From the NCBI GenBank assembly GCA_965220365.1, contig OZ244823.1, positions 2,604,001 to 2,668,000 of the forward strand: a stretch of DNA of 64,000 nucleotides, read 5' to 3'. A program made the position numbers and the translations under genes. Shown piece after piece: positions 9,278 through 17,754 of this stretch. The DNA comes from Bin80 sp965220365 (GTDB lineage: Bacteria; Bacteroidota; Rhodothermia; Rhodothermales; Bin80). The number at the start of each line of letters is the position of its first letter. Position 1 is the stretch's first letter. The notes below the pieces were generated by a model. The model made no database searches, was not told the origin of the DNA, and saw nothing but the letters and a program-made list of their open reading frames with translations.

Positions 9278-9534
9278 ACGCTGGGAGCCAGGTGCCCGGC
9301 AGGCAAAGAGCTTCCGTTACTCGGCAGTGATGCCCCGGTTCGTTGCTTGGATGGCTTGTCGGAAAGAGTTGCGACAGAGAGGGTTGTTGTGCACCTGTGA
9401 CCTCGGATGCGGGCAAGTCTTTATGGCGGCCCGGCGAGTCTTGATCCATGAACCCAGTCTTGCCAATTTCCAACGAGAGCGGATGTCGTCGGGATCAGAA
9501 TCCTAGCTAAAGATTCAGAGCACTTGAAGTATAT
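9278..9534. repeat. Right copy of 257-base direct repeat (intact)
   Basis: It is identical to 4931-5180 plus 7336-7342 and adjoins the right end of the IS1634-like element. Beyond 9534 the two copies diverge, because the left copy runs into the IS. I see no coding potential of its own; it appears to be ordinary intergenic DNA downstream of the receptor that was duplicated on insertion. Confidence 0.9.
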
Positions 9535-9614
9535 GTACAATGCCGCCGACGATATATTCTCGCACGTCGCAGACCCGACAACCAGGTGTCCTTCCGCGTA
9601 CTCCTTCTAGTATA

Positions 9615-9643
9615 TTGACAAATTGTGTGTGATGCGTTATATT
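9615..9643 (+). promoter_or_regulatory. Sigma-70-like promoter
   Basis: TTGACA at 9615-9620 and TATATT at 9638-9643 are separated by 17 bases. This is a near-consensus housekeeping promoter about 170 bases before the start of the exported protein gene at 9811. It lies outside the duplicated 257 bases, so the downstream gene kept its own promoter after the insertions. Confidence 0.65.
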
Positions 9644-9719
9644 ACCCGCAATAGTTAGTGGATGCGGCAGCTGTCAGGTCCGAATGAAGGCAAACCTAAG
9701 GGTGGGGGATTTTGGTCCC

Positions 9720-9769
9720 TGGCATTGCGGGAAAACACCGGCAGTGAGGTCGGCGCGTTTTCCGTGCCA
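9720..9769 (+). promoter_or_regulatory. Possible leader hairpin upstream of the T9SS-exported protein
   Basis: The inner stem is GGAAAAC (9730-9736) with GTTTTCC (9757-9763), and the outer stem is TGGCA (9720-9724) with TGCCA (9765-9769). It sits in the transcript leader, 42 bases before the ATG. There is no U-tract, so it is not a standard terminator. I compared it by eye with cobalamin and cyclic-di-GMP riboswitches and found no convincing match. Confidence 0.3.
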
Positions 9770-9810
9770 TTAACGTGAACTGTAAAACTCACATTGCCGA
9801 GCAATATATT

Positions 9811-11565
9811 ATGAAGGACTTGTTACCAACACAATACCGCACAATACTGTCAAGTGTACTGTTGTTGTTTTTTATGCTTCCCGCTTCCGCCGCTGCGCAG
9901 ACCGAAATGACGATTCCTTGGACCGGCACGCCGGGCGAACTGGAGACCACCATTGTTGCCGATACGATGGCGAACGGGATGCAGGCGCACGATGTGTACA
10001 TACTGGAAAAAGGCCGGGTTTACCTGCAGATCGACCCCATAGACGTTAATGGTAGCTTCACACTGCGCGGCCAAATGTACGACCCGTCGGATCCCAAAGA
10101 TGTGCCTGCCACCATTCAGCCGCTACCGGGCCCGGACGGGATATCACGATATGTAGTGTGGCCGGGGGCCCATTTCAATCTGTTAGGTGACGGCGCAACA
10201 CTGAAGCTCGAAAATCTGATCTTCAACGGTGCCATGGCCGACCGAAGCACGCATGTGTGGAGCATAGCCAATACCTTCGGCAACGATCAGAGAGTAGAGG
10301 TAGAAAACAATGTGTGGTCGGACTACCAAATAGCGATCCTGGCACAGGGCAGTAGCAGAAACTCCGACTTTCTGGTCAACAACACGATCTTCAAGGCCAA
10401 CCCCTCATATCCAGGCGGTGTCTTCTTCAACGGATTTATATGGGGAGGCGGATCGTGGTTGGGAACCATTGATACACTGGTGGTCACCAACAGCAGCGTC
10501 ATGAATTCTTGGGGCGAGGCCTTTGTAATCTATGAACAGGTCAACTACGGGCTGGTTGACCACACCTCATTTGTGAACATCGTGATGCGTCCGATCTTCA
10601 GCCGGGGCGGCAACAACATGACGTTTTCGAACAACCTCATGTACAATACGAAGATCTACGGCCAGTCCACCTATACATACGGCTTATGGGGAAGTATTGA
10701 CGGCGGATCGGGCATCATGGACATAAACCATCAGGATCCTCCAGACAGTGCCGCGATGGCGGCAGGCAGGCATTGGGATCATCTCAACAGGAATATAGTG
10801 TGGCACAACAACGCCTGGGTAAATGACGAGTATGTATTAGATTTCTGGCGAAGGGGGCCGTGGGAGTGGGAAGTGATCAATGACGAAGGCGAGACGGAAG
10901 TGCGTCGGGATACGATGCTCGCTGTCGAACTCCAGAATAAATTCGTCGGGGATTCGTTACGGGCGTTGATGGCAGCCGATCCCTCCATCAGGGAATACGA
11001 CAACGTCCAGACGACTCCGACACTGTTACTGAACCCCGAATACCTCAGGCGAATCATTCAGCGGATATGGGATTTCCGTGACAATGAAACACACGATACG
11101 TTCCTTGATGAGTGGTGGCAGTTTGAGCATGACGGCAATCCCGTCAACGTAGAATGGCCCATACACGAAGACTTGCGCTATGCATACAATTCGCCAGCTG
11201 CCACTGCCAGTGAGACGGGCGGTCCGGTCGGTGATCCAAGATGGGTACCGTACACAAACGTGAATGTGGAGGAGGAAGTTGTGCCCAGTTCGTTTTCGCT
11301 TGACCAGAATTACCCAAACCCGTTCAATCCATCCACGGACATCACGTTCTCACTGCACCAGCTATCCGATGTCAGGCTTGTCGTCTACAATGTTATGGGA
11401 CAGCCTGTGTCAGAACTGGTCAAGGGGGCACTCCCCGCTGGCGCGTACAAGGTTCGATGGGACGGAACGAATAGTGCCGGGCACAGGGTCGCGAGTGGTG
11501 TGTATCTCTACACTCTGAGTACCGGGAGCGTGACCGCCTCAAGGATGATGACGCTGATCAAGTAG
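9811..11565 (+). CDS. Secreted beta-helix-like protein with T9SS sorting domain
   Basis: This is a roughly 584-residue exported protein. ATG 9811 is preferred over an in-frame GTG at 9775 because it gives a clean signal peptide (MKDLLPTQYRT, then a hydrophobic core, ending ASAAAQ). The central region is rich in short Asn/Gly strands (for example VENNVWSDYQ and FSNNLMYN) typical of right-handed parallel beta-helices. The last 90 residues form a T9SS type A sorting domain: FSLDQNYPNPFNPST, a VYNVMGQ strand, a SGVYLYTL strand and a terminal RMMTLIK. It is therefore predicted to cross the outer membrane by the type IX system. Substrate or activity is unknown. It is followed after six bases by the next gene, and was probably adjacent to the receptor at 1980 before the IS insertions. 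Confidence 0.82.
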   Translation: MKDLLPTQYRTILSSVLLLFFMLPASAAAQTEMTIPWTGTPGELETTIVADTMANGMQAHDVYILEKGRVYLQIDPIDVNGSFTLRGQMYDPSDPKDVPATIQPLPGPDGISRYVVWPGAHFNLLGDGATLKLENLIFNGAMADRSTHVWSIANTFGNDQRVEVENNVWSDYQIAILAQGSSRNSDFLVNNTIFKANPSYPGGVFFNGFIWGGGSWLGTIDTLVVTNSSVMNSWGEAFVIYEQVNYGLVDHTSFVNIVMRPIFSRGGNNMTFSNNLMYNTKIYGQSTYTYGLWGSIDGGSGIMDINHQDPPDSAAMAAGRHWDHLNRNIVWHNNAWVNDEYVLDFWRRGPWEWEVINDEGETEVRRDTMLAVELQNKFVGDSLRALMAADPSIREYDNVQTTPTLLLNPEYLRRIIQRIWDFRDNETHDTFLDEWWQFEHDGNPVNVEWPIHEDLRYAYNSPAATASETGGPVGDPRWVPYTNVNVEEEVVPSSFSLDQNYPNPFNPSTDITFSLHQLSDVRLVVYNVMGQPVSELVKGALPAGAYKVRWDGTNSAGHRVASGVYLYTLSTGSVTASRMMTLIK

Positions 11566-11571
11566 TGGGAC

Positions 11572-12363
11572 GTGCGTGCGCATCGTGGCCGGATGGCAGA
11601 ACCGACTACCCCTTGTGATGCCGTTCTTTACCGGTGTCGGCGCTTGTTTGCAAGACGCTCGCGCCTTGGAATGCAGTGGAGCGGCAGGATGCTGGAGGTG
11701 GTCCTATGGTCGACGCTTTGTGCACAATCACTTCCTGCGACGGCGCAGACTGCCAGTATTTCGGGTACAGTGACGGACGCCGAGGTAGGGGAGCCAATTA
11801 GCGGCGCACCTGTCTATCTCGTTGGGTTGCCCCGCGTTGCGGTTACGACGGTTGACGGAAGTTATGAGATCTTGGGAGTCGAGGCCGGGACGTACGTCTT
11901 GACGGCTGCGGCCCGCGGCTATGTACCCCTTGGTGATACGCTCGAGGTCTCCGGCACATCCCGCATTACACATGATTTCAGACTTGAACCCGATCCCGAC
12001 GACAGGCTTGCAGGACAACGGCAAACGCAGGAGCAAGACAAAAGCGTCCCGCATCCGGTATTGGAAGACAGTGAGACTCTGCGCTTTTCTCAATTGAGCA
12101 CAGTCTGCGGCTGCTTTAAATCCGCCAATGCGATCTTGGGGGAGGTCCTGCGACTAAGAACGAATTACAGTAGCTTGGTACAGTTCGAACGTGACAGCGG
12201 GGCTGTAGATCAGATGGGCAGGTTGCTGAAGTCTTGGCGGATGGCCCAACAATTATGCTTGACAAGATTTGGCTCGAAGTTGTTTGAGGATACCTGGTGC
12301 AACAGACCAGGTGAAATCTCCGACAAGCGCCGTGCGTTGGACAGTCTGGGCATAGCTATATAG
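11572..12363 (+). CDS. Carboxypeptidase-regulatory-like domain protein, exported
   Basis: The frame begins with a GTG at 11572, six bases after the upstream stop, so it is probably in the same operon. The likelier start is ATG 11671 or 11689, which places a signal peptide directly at the N-terminus (MLEVVLWSTLCAQS, ending ATAQT). A single carboxypeptidase-regulatory-like beta-sandwich follows (ISGTVTDAEVGEPISGAPV to a VEAGTYVLTAAARGY strand). Such domains usually front TonB-dependent receptors, but here no plug or barrel follows. The remaining roughly 100 residues, with a CGC motif and two further cysteines, are not recognised. It could be a periplasmic or surface accessory of the neighbouring receptor system. 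Confidence 0.65.
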   Translation: MRAHRGRMAEPTTPCDAVLYRCRRLFARRSRLGMQWSGRMLEVVLWSTLCAQSLPATAQTASISGTVTDAEVGEPISGAPVYLVGLPRVAVTTVDGSYEILGVEAGTYVLTAAARGYVPLGDTLEVSGTSRITHDFRLEPDPDDRLAGQRQTQEQDKSVPHPVLEDSETLRFSQLSTVCGCFKSANAILGEVLRLRTNYSSLVQFERDSGAVDQMGRLLKSWRMAQQLCLTRFGSKLFEDTWCNRPGEISDKRRALDSLGIAI

Positions 12364-12724
12364 TTCGTGTCTGGCGATGCGAGGGAGTATCGAAACGGCA
12401 GGATGTGGGCTCGGGTCCAAGACTGTTTCCACTCTGATCCTGAGCGTCCAGAGTTCTTGGACCTGCGGAGGCCCCGCTCGGGAGCGCGTGCCGGGGCACT
12501 GGATGCCAGCTGATGACGGATCAGCCGCCAAATTCGCAATACATGCCAAGCTCTTCGTGTCGGACGTGGATTGTCTCTCTTAGTTTTTTGGGTCTTCACC
12601 CATTATTGTGATCAAATCTGTAAATTTAGGCAAATTGGGAATAAGGCGGTCATGATTTGGGATCATTTTCCATTTGTTTCTGGTCGTCATTCCGAGGAGA
12701 TTAACCAAAGCAGATACGCATACA

Positions 12725-13960
12725 ATGAAAACGAATCAAGAGGGCGTCCGCGGGAGTTTAGGTCTGGGTTCACCGTGGGAGATTCTATCGGATGAGTATG
12801 ATAATCCAGATCGTGTACGACGGGTCATGTTAACCTGCTCGGATACGTCTTCGCTGGCCTGTCCGCAGTGTAAGGAGGTTTGTCCATTTTATGATTTGCG
12901 CACGGCGCGTTCCTGGCGTCATCTTGATACGTGTACGTATCGTACGGAACTGATCGCCCGAATCCCGCGGGTAAAATGTCCTGCGCATGGGGTTCGGACG
13001 GTGGAGGTTCCCTGGGCTTCGCCGAGTTCCCGGTTCACCTATGGTTTTGAAGAGATGGTGATTGGCTGGCTTCGTGAGGCGAGTGTATCGGCGGTGTCTC
13101 GCCAGCTTGGGGTGGGCTGGAAAGCGGTCTCACGGATCATGGAGCATGCGGTAGCACGTGGACTTGATCGCAGACAAACGGAGATCATTCCGCACATTTG
13201 CGTGGATGAGACCTCCTTTCGCAAGCGGCACAAATACGTGACGATCGTGTCCAATGCGAAGTCAGGTCAGGTCCTGTATGTGGGGATCGGTCGCACCAAA
13301 GAGGTGCTCCAGCACTGGTATCAACGTCTCAGTTCCGAACAATTGGCGGGAATTGAGAGCGTGAGCATGGACATGTGGCCCGCCTACATCTCGTCCACCT
13401 TCGCGTGTGTTCCAGATGCAGAGAAGAAGATTGCGTTTGACCGGTTTCATGTGGCAAAGTATCTGGGGGAGGCCGTGGACAAAGTGCGCCGTCAAGAGCA
13501 CAAGGCGCTACGCGCCGAAGGCGACACAACCCTCACCGGAAGTAAGTACGACTGGCTAACGAACCGGGAAAATATGTCCAAGAAGCAGAAAAGGCGGTTC
13601 CAGTCGTTGAAGAATAGTTCATTGAAAACTGCCCGGGCATGGGCAATCAAGGAGATGGCCCGGAATCTATGGCATTATGTGCATCCCACTTGGGCCCGCA
13701 AGGGCTGGGAAAAGTGGCTCTCCTGGGCCATGCGCTGCCGCCTGGAGCCGGTGAAGGAAGCCGCCAAAACCATTAAAACACATCTGTGGGGAATCATCAA
13801 TGCGATTATTCTCAAGGTTAGTAATGGCCCGGCCGAAAGCATCAACAGCCGCATAAAAACCGTCAAAGTACGCTCCCGTGGATTCCGAAATAATGAACGA
13901 TTTGCCACCGCCATTTACTTCCATCTCGGAGGTCTTGACCTCTCCCCCAGAACGCAGTGA
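12725..13960 (+). CDS. ISL3-family transposase, copy 1
   Basis: This is a 411-residue transposase starting MKTNQEGVRGS. The frame is open further upstream, but copy 2 shows the start is here. The N-terminus has cysteine pairs (CPQC, then CTY and CPAHG) resembling the ISL3 zinc-finger-like region, followed by a helix-turn-helix (VSRQLGVGWKAVSRIM). Catalytic motifs are ICVDETSF (first Asp), SMDMWPAY (second Asp) and NGPAESINSRIKTVK (Glu). It differs from copy 2 at about three residues (P/S, A/E and T/M). It looks intact. Confidence 0.93.
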   Translation: MKTNQEGVRGSLGLGSPWEILSDEYDNPDRVRRVMLTCSDTSSLACPQCKEVCPFYDLRTARSWRHLDTCTYRTELIARIPRVKCPAHGVRTVEVPWASPSSRFTYGFEEMVIGWLREASVSAVSRQLGVGWKAVSRIMEHAVARGLDRRQTEIIPHICVDETSFRKRHKYVTIVSNAKSGQVLYVGIGRTKEVLQHWYQRLSSEQLAGIESVSMDMWPAYISSTFACVPDAEKKIAFDRFHVAKYLGEAVDKVRRQEHKALRAEGDTTLTGSKYDWLTNRENMSKKQKRRFQSLKNSSLKTARAWAIKEMARNLWHYVHPTWARKGWEKWLSWAMRCRLEPVKEAAKTIKTHLWGIINAIILKVSNGPAESINSRIKTVKVRSRGFRNNERFATAIYFHLGGLDLSPRTQ

Positions 13961-13988
13961 AAATCATATTTTCACAAAATTGGCACAA

Positions 13989-16107
13989 CGCGAATTCGCC
14001 ATTTCTCTCCTCCCCCAATGAATTTCCCGGATTCATTTTCGATTTTCAGGCCCAAATCCCCCCGATTTTGCCCTGAAACCGCTTGATTCGGGGCAAAATA
14101 CGTGTTTTTGGACGATGTTTTGTCAAATCCCCCCAATGTAGTGGAATTTTTGCGAAACATTGCCGCAGCCCACGCATTCAACCCTCCCAAACAACCCCGC
14201 TCCTGATGTATATCCGTACCAAACCCCGGACCCTTAAATCCGGCAAAAAAGCCTGTACCTATTCCCTGGTTGAATCCCATCGTGTCCAGGGGAGTCCCAA
14301 GCAGCGGACGATTCTCAATCTCGGCAAAGACTTTCCCCTCCCCAAAGAACAATGGTCAGCGCTGATGCAATTTGTCATGGACGAATTACGCGGATACGCA
14401 CGCCTGCCCATGGAGGATGAAGCCCTGCTCCAGACCGGTCAGGATATCCTTCGCAGACTCAAGAACAAGGGCTACAATATCCACGCTCCGCGCGATGATC
14501 GGGATGCAATCCTGACTCATGAGATCCATCATACCGACACGCGAACCATTGGCGGCGAGCGCGTGGCGCTGCGTGCCCTGCGCACGCTGGGGTTTCCACA
14601 GATTCTGCAATCCTTGAAGTTCAACCAGGATCAGATCAACTGGGCCCTCGCGCTGGTGGTGGGGCGGATGCTGTCTCCGGGCAGTGAGCGGCAAACCTAT
14701 GAATGGATGTGTGAACGCTCCAGTATCATCGAATTACTCCACGGCAAGCTTCCAGGAGATCGCACCCTTTATCGCATCGCAGCCCGCCTTTACAAGCATC
14801 GAAAAACAGTGATGGACGAACTCTTTGGTAACACTAAGGCATTGTTCGGCTTTACAGAATCCATTGCCTTCTTTGATTTGACGAACACCTACTATACGGG
14901 CCGCAAAAAGGGAGCTCTCTTACGCCATGGTCGCAGCAAGGAAAAGCGTAGAGATTGTCCGCTGGTCACCTTAGCCCTGACGATTGATGCCTCGGGGTTT
15001 CCGCGTACAGCGGAAATTCTGCCCGGCAATGCCAGTGAACCCAAGACCTTGCGTACGGCGATTGAACAGCTCAATGGCAGCAACCCCACGGTCATTATGG
15101 ACGCAGGGATCGCTACAGAAGCAAATTTGACGTATTTGAAGGAGCAGGGATTGAACTGGATCTGTGTTCAGCGGACCAAAACGCCCCCGGTGCCGACTCA
15201 GGAACCGGACCAGGTTTTTCAGACGACCAGCGAGATGGAGGTACGTGCATGGGAACTTGAGCAGGAAGATGGAGAACGACGCGTGTATCTGCACAGCGCG
15301 GCCCGGCAGGCGCTCAGCGATCAGATCATGACCACGAAGCGCACCAAATTTGAGGCCGCCATCACGCACTTAAACGAAGGACTGACCGTGCCCGGGCGTC
15401 CGAAGAACCATGAAGTGATCCAACGGAAGGTCGGTCGACTCCTTGAGAAATACAAGCAGGTTGGATATCAGTATGAGGTCAAGGTGATTCCGAAAAAAGA
15501 CAGCGCACATGCCGAAAAGATTCTTCTTACCCGTCGGTCTGCCTATGATGCCTGTACGGAAGCGTTTGGAGGCTATGTACTGCGTACCAGTCACACAGCA
15601 TGGCCCTGTGAGGAGCTTGCACGGACCTATTGGCAATTGGGCGAGATTGAACGCACGTTCCGAACGATGAAATCCGATCTCGGATTCCGTCCAATCTATC
15701 ATAGCCAGGATGAGCAGATTGAAGCACATCTGTTCCTGTCCATCCTGGCCTTTCATGCCGTTCATCTCATTCGAAGCAAATTGGGCGCGAAACAGATCCA
15801 CAAAAGCTGGGGAACGCTCAAAACCAAACTCAATGAGCACAGGCGCGTGACAACCGTACTGCCACAGAATAAAACCCACTGTATCCTGCTCAAACAAGAT
15901 CAGGACCTCAAACCATTCCAGCGCCAAATCTTCCAGATCATGGAACTCCCGCTCGGAAATAATACGCGGCGAATCAAGGCCAAACGCAAAAAAAAAGAAG
16001 ACGCCAAAGTGTAGAATAAGCTACCAAATTCAACCCCTCTGACAACCCCTGAAAAATGGGGGACAGAAAATCTCAACAAAAAATTCCACTACAATGGCGA
16101 ACTTGCG
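13989..16107 (+). mobile_element. IS4-superfamily element A, complete, 2,119 bp, nested in ISL3
   Basis: The ends are imperfect inverted repeats: CGCGAATTCGCCATT at 13989, and the complement of CGCAAGTTCGCCATT ending at 16107. Target duplication ACAA is at 13985-13988 and 16108-16111. It lies five bases from the right tip of the ISL3 element. The leader contains a strong hairpin (ATTTTGCCC 14065-14073 with GGGCAAAAT 14091-14099). A homologous element (B) of 2,122 bp after removing its own insert occupies 58361-61893. Confidence 0.88.
14206..16014 (+). CDS. IS4-superfamily (IS1634-like) transposase, element A
   Basis: This DDE transposase has about 602 residues. The frame extends upstream to 14083, but ATG 14206 gives the N-terminus MYIRTKPRTLKSGKK, matching the homologue at 59864-61675 (MYIYAKPRTLKSGKK). 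Catalytic-region motifs are IAFFDLTNTYYTG, TVIMDAGIATEANL and YWQLGEIERTFRTMKSD, followed by LGFRPIYH. The C-terminus is lysine-rich. The two homologues are clearly related but not identical (many substitutions), so they are different members of one group and not a recent duplication. Confidence 0.92.
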   Translation: MYIRTKPRTLKSGKKACTYSLVESHRVQGSPKQRTILNLGKDFPLPKEQWSALMQFVMDELRGYARLPMEDEALLQTGQDILRRLKNKGYNIHAPRDDRDAILTHEIHHTDTRTIGGERVALRALRTLGFPQILQSLKFNQDQINWALALVVGRMLSPGSERQTYEWMCERSSIIELLHGKLPGDRTLYRIAARLYKHRKTVMDELFGNTKALFGFTESIAFFDLTNTYYTGRKKGALLRHGRSKEKRRDCPLVTLALTIDASGFPRTAEILPGNASEPKTLRTAIEQLNGSNPTVIMDAGIATEANLTYLKEQGLNWICVQRTKTPPVPTQEPDQVFQTTSEMEVRAWELEQEDGERRVYLHSAARQALSDQIMTTKRTKFEAAITHLNEGLTVPGRPKNHEVIQRKVGRLLEKYKQVGYQYEVKVIPKKDSAHAEKILLTRRSAYDACTEAFGGYVLRTSHTAWPCEELARTYWQLGEIERTFRTMKSDLGFRPIYHSQDEQIEAHLFLSILAFHAVHLIRSKLGAKQIHKSWGTLKTKLNEHRRVTTVLPQNKTHCILLKQDQDLKPFQRQIFQIMELPLGNNTRRIKAKRKKKEDAKV

Positions 16108-16116
16108 ACAAGAACC

Positions 16117-16486
16117 AGTTTTCTGTTGTGCCTTGCGCCGTCCGGGAGCCGCGCAGAATACATGCGATATACTGAGTCTGCCTATTGGGTACTTGGATTC
16201 ACTCCGAATGGGACTGTTCAATAGTGCTGAGCAGGATGCCTAGATACCAATAAGGCCTTTTATGGGATGATTATTCTCACGAATTCGATCACCGATTCTT
16301 ATTTAAAACAATCACTTTGGCGCGGCGAATGGGGTAATTTCCCGGCGGCGATTTTGTTGCGTCCTTGGCAGTCCGCTTTGTCCTTTGCGCTTCGGGTTTT
16401 TCCTTTAACAAAGCGTTCTGTGTTGTGCAGTCATTTTTGATCCAAACGAGTATTCTGTGCTTTTTTCTCACTAAACTGAGCACATT
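16117..16486. other. Intergenic stretch between ISL3 and the IS21 remnant
   Basis: Nothing coding is recognised. The part before 16487 presumably includes the left end of the decayed IS21 element. I do not find there the 23-base tandem units seen at the left of the IS21 element at 61922. Confidence 0.5.
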
Positions 16487-17287
16487 ATGCCAAGACCACA
16501 AATTTCTACGCGGCATATCAAATCGATTCTTCGCTACCACTTTGGGGAGGGTCACAGCATCCGGAAGACGGCGACGTATTCGCGTGTGAGTTTCAGTGCC
16601 GCGCGGGATTATGTGCATCAAGCCAAGCGGGCTGGGTTAGGTTGGCCCTTGCCGGCGGGGATCACGAATGCGGAATTGAAGGCCCGATTGTTTCCGAATA
16701 CCGGCACGGTCGAGTTGCGTCATCCTGTGCCCGACTGGCCGGAGATTTATGAGACATTATCCCGCAAGGGGCAGACATTGCAGCTCGTGCACGAGCGGTA
16801 TTTAGCGGTGCATCCGGGACGGTACAGCTACAGTCGTTTTTGTGCGCTTTACCGCGCTTGATGCAAGCGAAAGAAGATGGTGATGCGGCAAGCGCATGTT
16901 CCGGAGGAGAAGCTGTTCGTGGACTATGCGGGGAAAACGATGCCCTATATAGATCCGAATTCTGGAGAACCATGTGTGGCACAGATTTTTGTGGCCACAA
17001 TGGGATTTTCAAATTTTACGTACGTGGAGACCTGCTGCGATCAGAAGCTTCCCAGTTGGATCCACTCCCATGAGTGGGCACTGGCGTTTTTTGGTGGGGT
17101 CCCGCAGGTCATTGTCCGTGATAACTTGAAGGCGGCCGTGCGCAAGGCCCATCGTTATGATCCCGAATTGAACCGGACCTATCGTGACTTGGGCGAGCAT
17201 TATAATGTGGAATTGCTCCCAACGCGCATCTATCGTCCAGGAGATAAGTCGTTCATCCACATGATTGCTCCCACTGGCCAGCACTAG
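16487..17287 (+). pseudogene. istA: Truncated, broken IS21 istA transposase
   Basis: Two consecutive frames together match the first half of an IstA transposase and align with the intact istA at 62134. The first (16487-16861) has the N-terminal helix-turn-helix region (HIKSILRYHFGEGHSIRKTA) and ends at an internal stop. The second (from about 16865 in another frame) holds the DDE start (EKLFVDYAGKTM) and second-Asp region (VIVRDNLKAAV). Similarity ends at a PGDKS motif, after which a foreign tail leads to the stop. The 3' half of istA and all of istB are absent, so the element is dead. Confidence 0.88.
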
Positions 17288-17754
17288 GATCGGGCTATCC
17301 TTTACACGAAAAATAAGAGACTTAACAATCTGGCCGAGAGTAAAGTTGAGCTCGGATGCGGCCTCTTTTGCTGTTCAAGTAGACTCTGAAAGTTGGGTGA
17401 CTTGTGTATTCGCTCCAAGTGATAAAAGAACCTTCTGAACATGCCTTGCCTTTGCTGGTAGAGTCATTTTGGGTTTGTGAATTGACTTGGCCTTTCTTCC
17501 GACGTTATCCCTACAGATAATCAACGGACACTGTCCTAAGCTTCTGACAATCGAAAGGTTTCTGTTCCACTCACGAATACCCGTATACATAAATGAATTC
17601 CACATTCGTTCTCTCTTGGGAAGGGGATGTCCCTATGGGCATTAACCAAAAAGTAGACTGCTTCGCGTTTATGTCGTAAATTTGATCTACCTCTGTTGCT
17701 CTTCGTGATTTATATAACAAATACCAATTAGACGATCACCATAACCCCGGTTTA
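17288..17754. other. Intergenic stretch with no gene recognised
   Basis: AT-rich 467-base gap between the dead IS21 fragment and the sensor-like gene. A 76-codon minus-strand frame (17375-17605) has no recognisable similarity. The promoter of the downstream gene should be here; I cannot assign one with confidence. Confidence 0.5.

Larger units (their letters stand above)
12590..16116 (+). mobile_element. ISL3-family element, copy 1, interrupted by an IS4-like element
   Basis: The left end is GGGTCTTCACCC at 12590. The right end is split: it reads GGCACAA up to 13988 and resumes as GAACC at 16112-16116, after the nested element. Removing the nested element and its four-base duplication leaves 1,404 bp, matching copy 2 (1,403 bp). 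Near-identical eight-base flanks (AGTTTTTT at 12582-12589, AGTTTTCT at 16117-16124) are consistent with the 8-bp target duplication of ISL3 elements, with one later change. Confidence 0.85.

Noticed and set aside
9660..9775. Possible cyclic-di-GMP or cobalamin riboswitch in the leader
   Set aside because: A GGCAAAC-like piece and a GC-rich hairpin occur, but the conserved tetraloop, receptor and helix order of either class are not present by eye.
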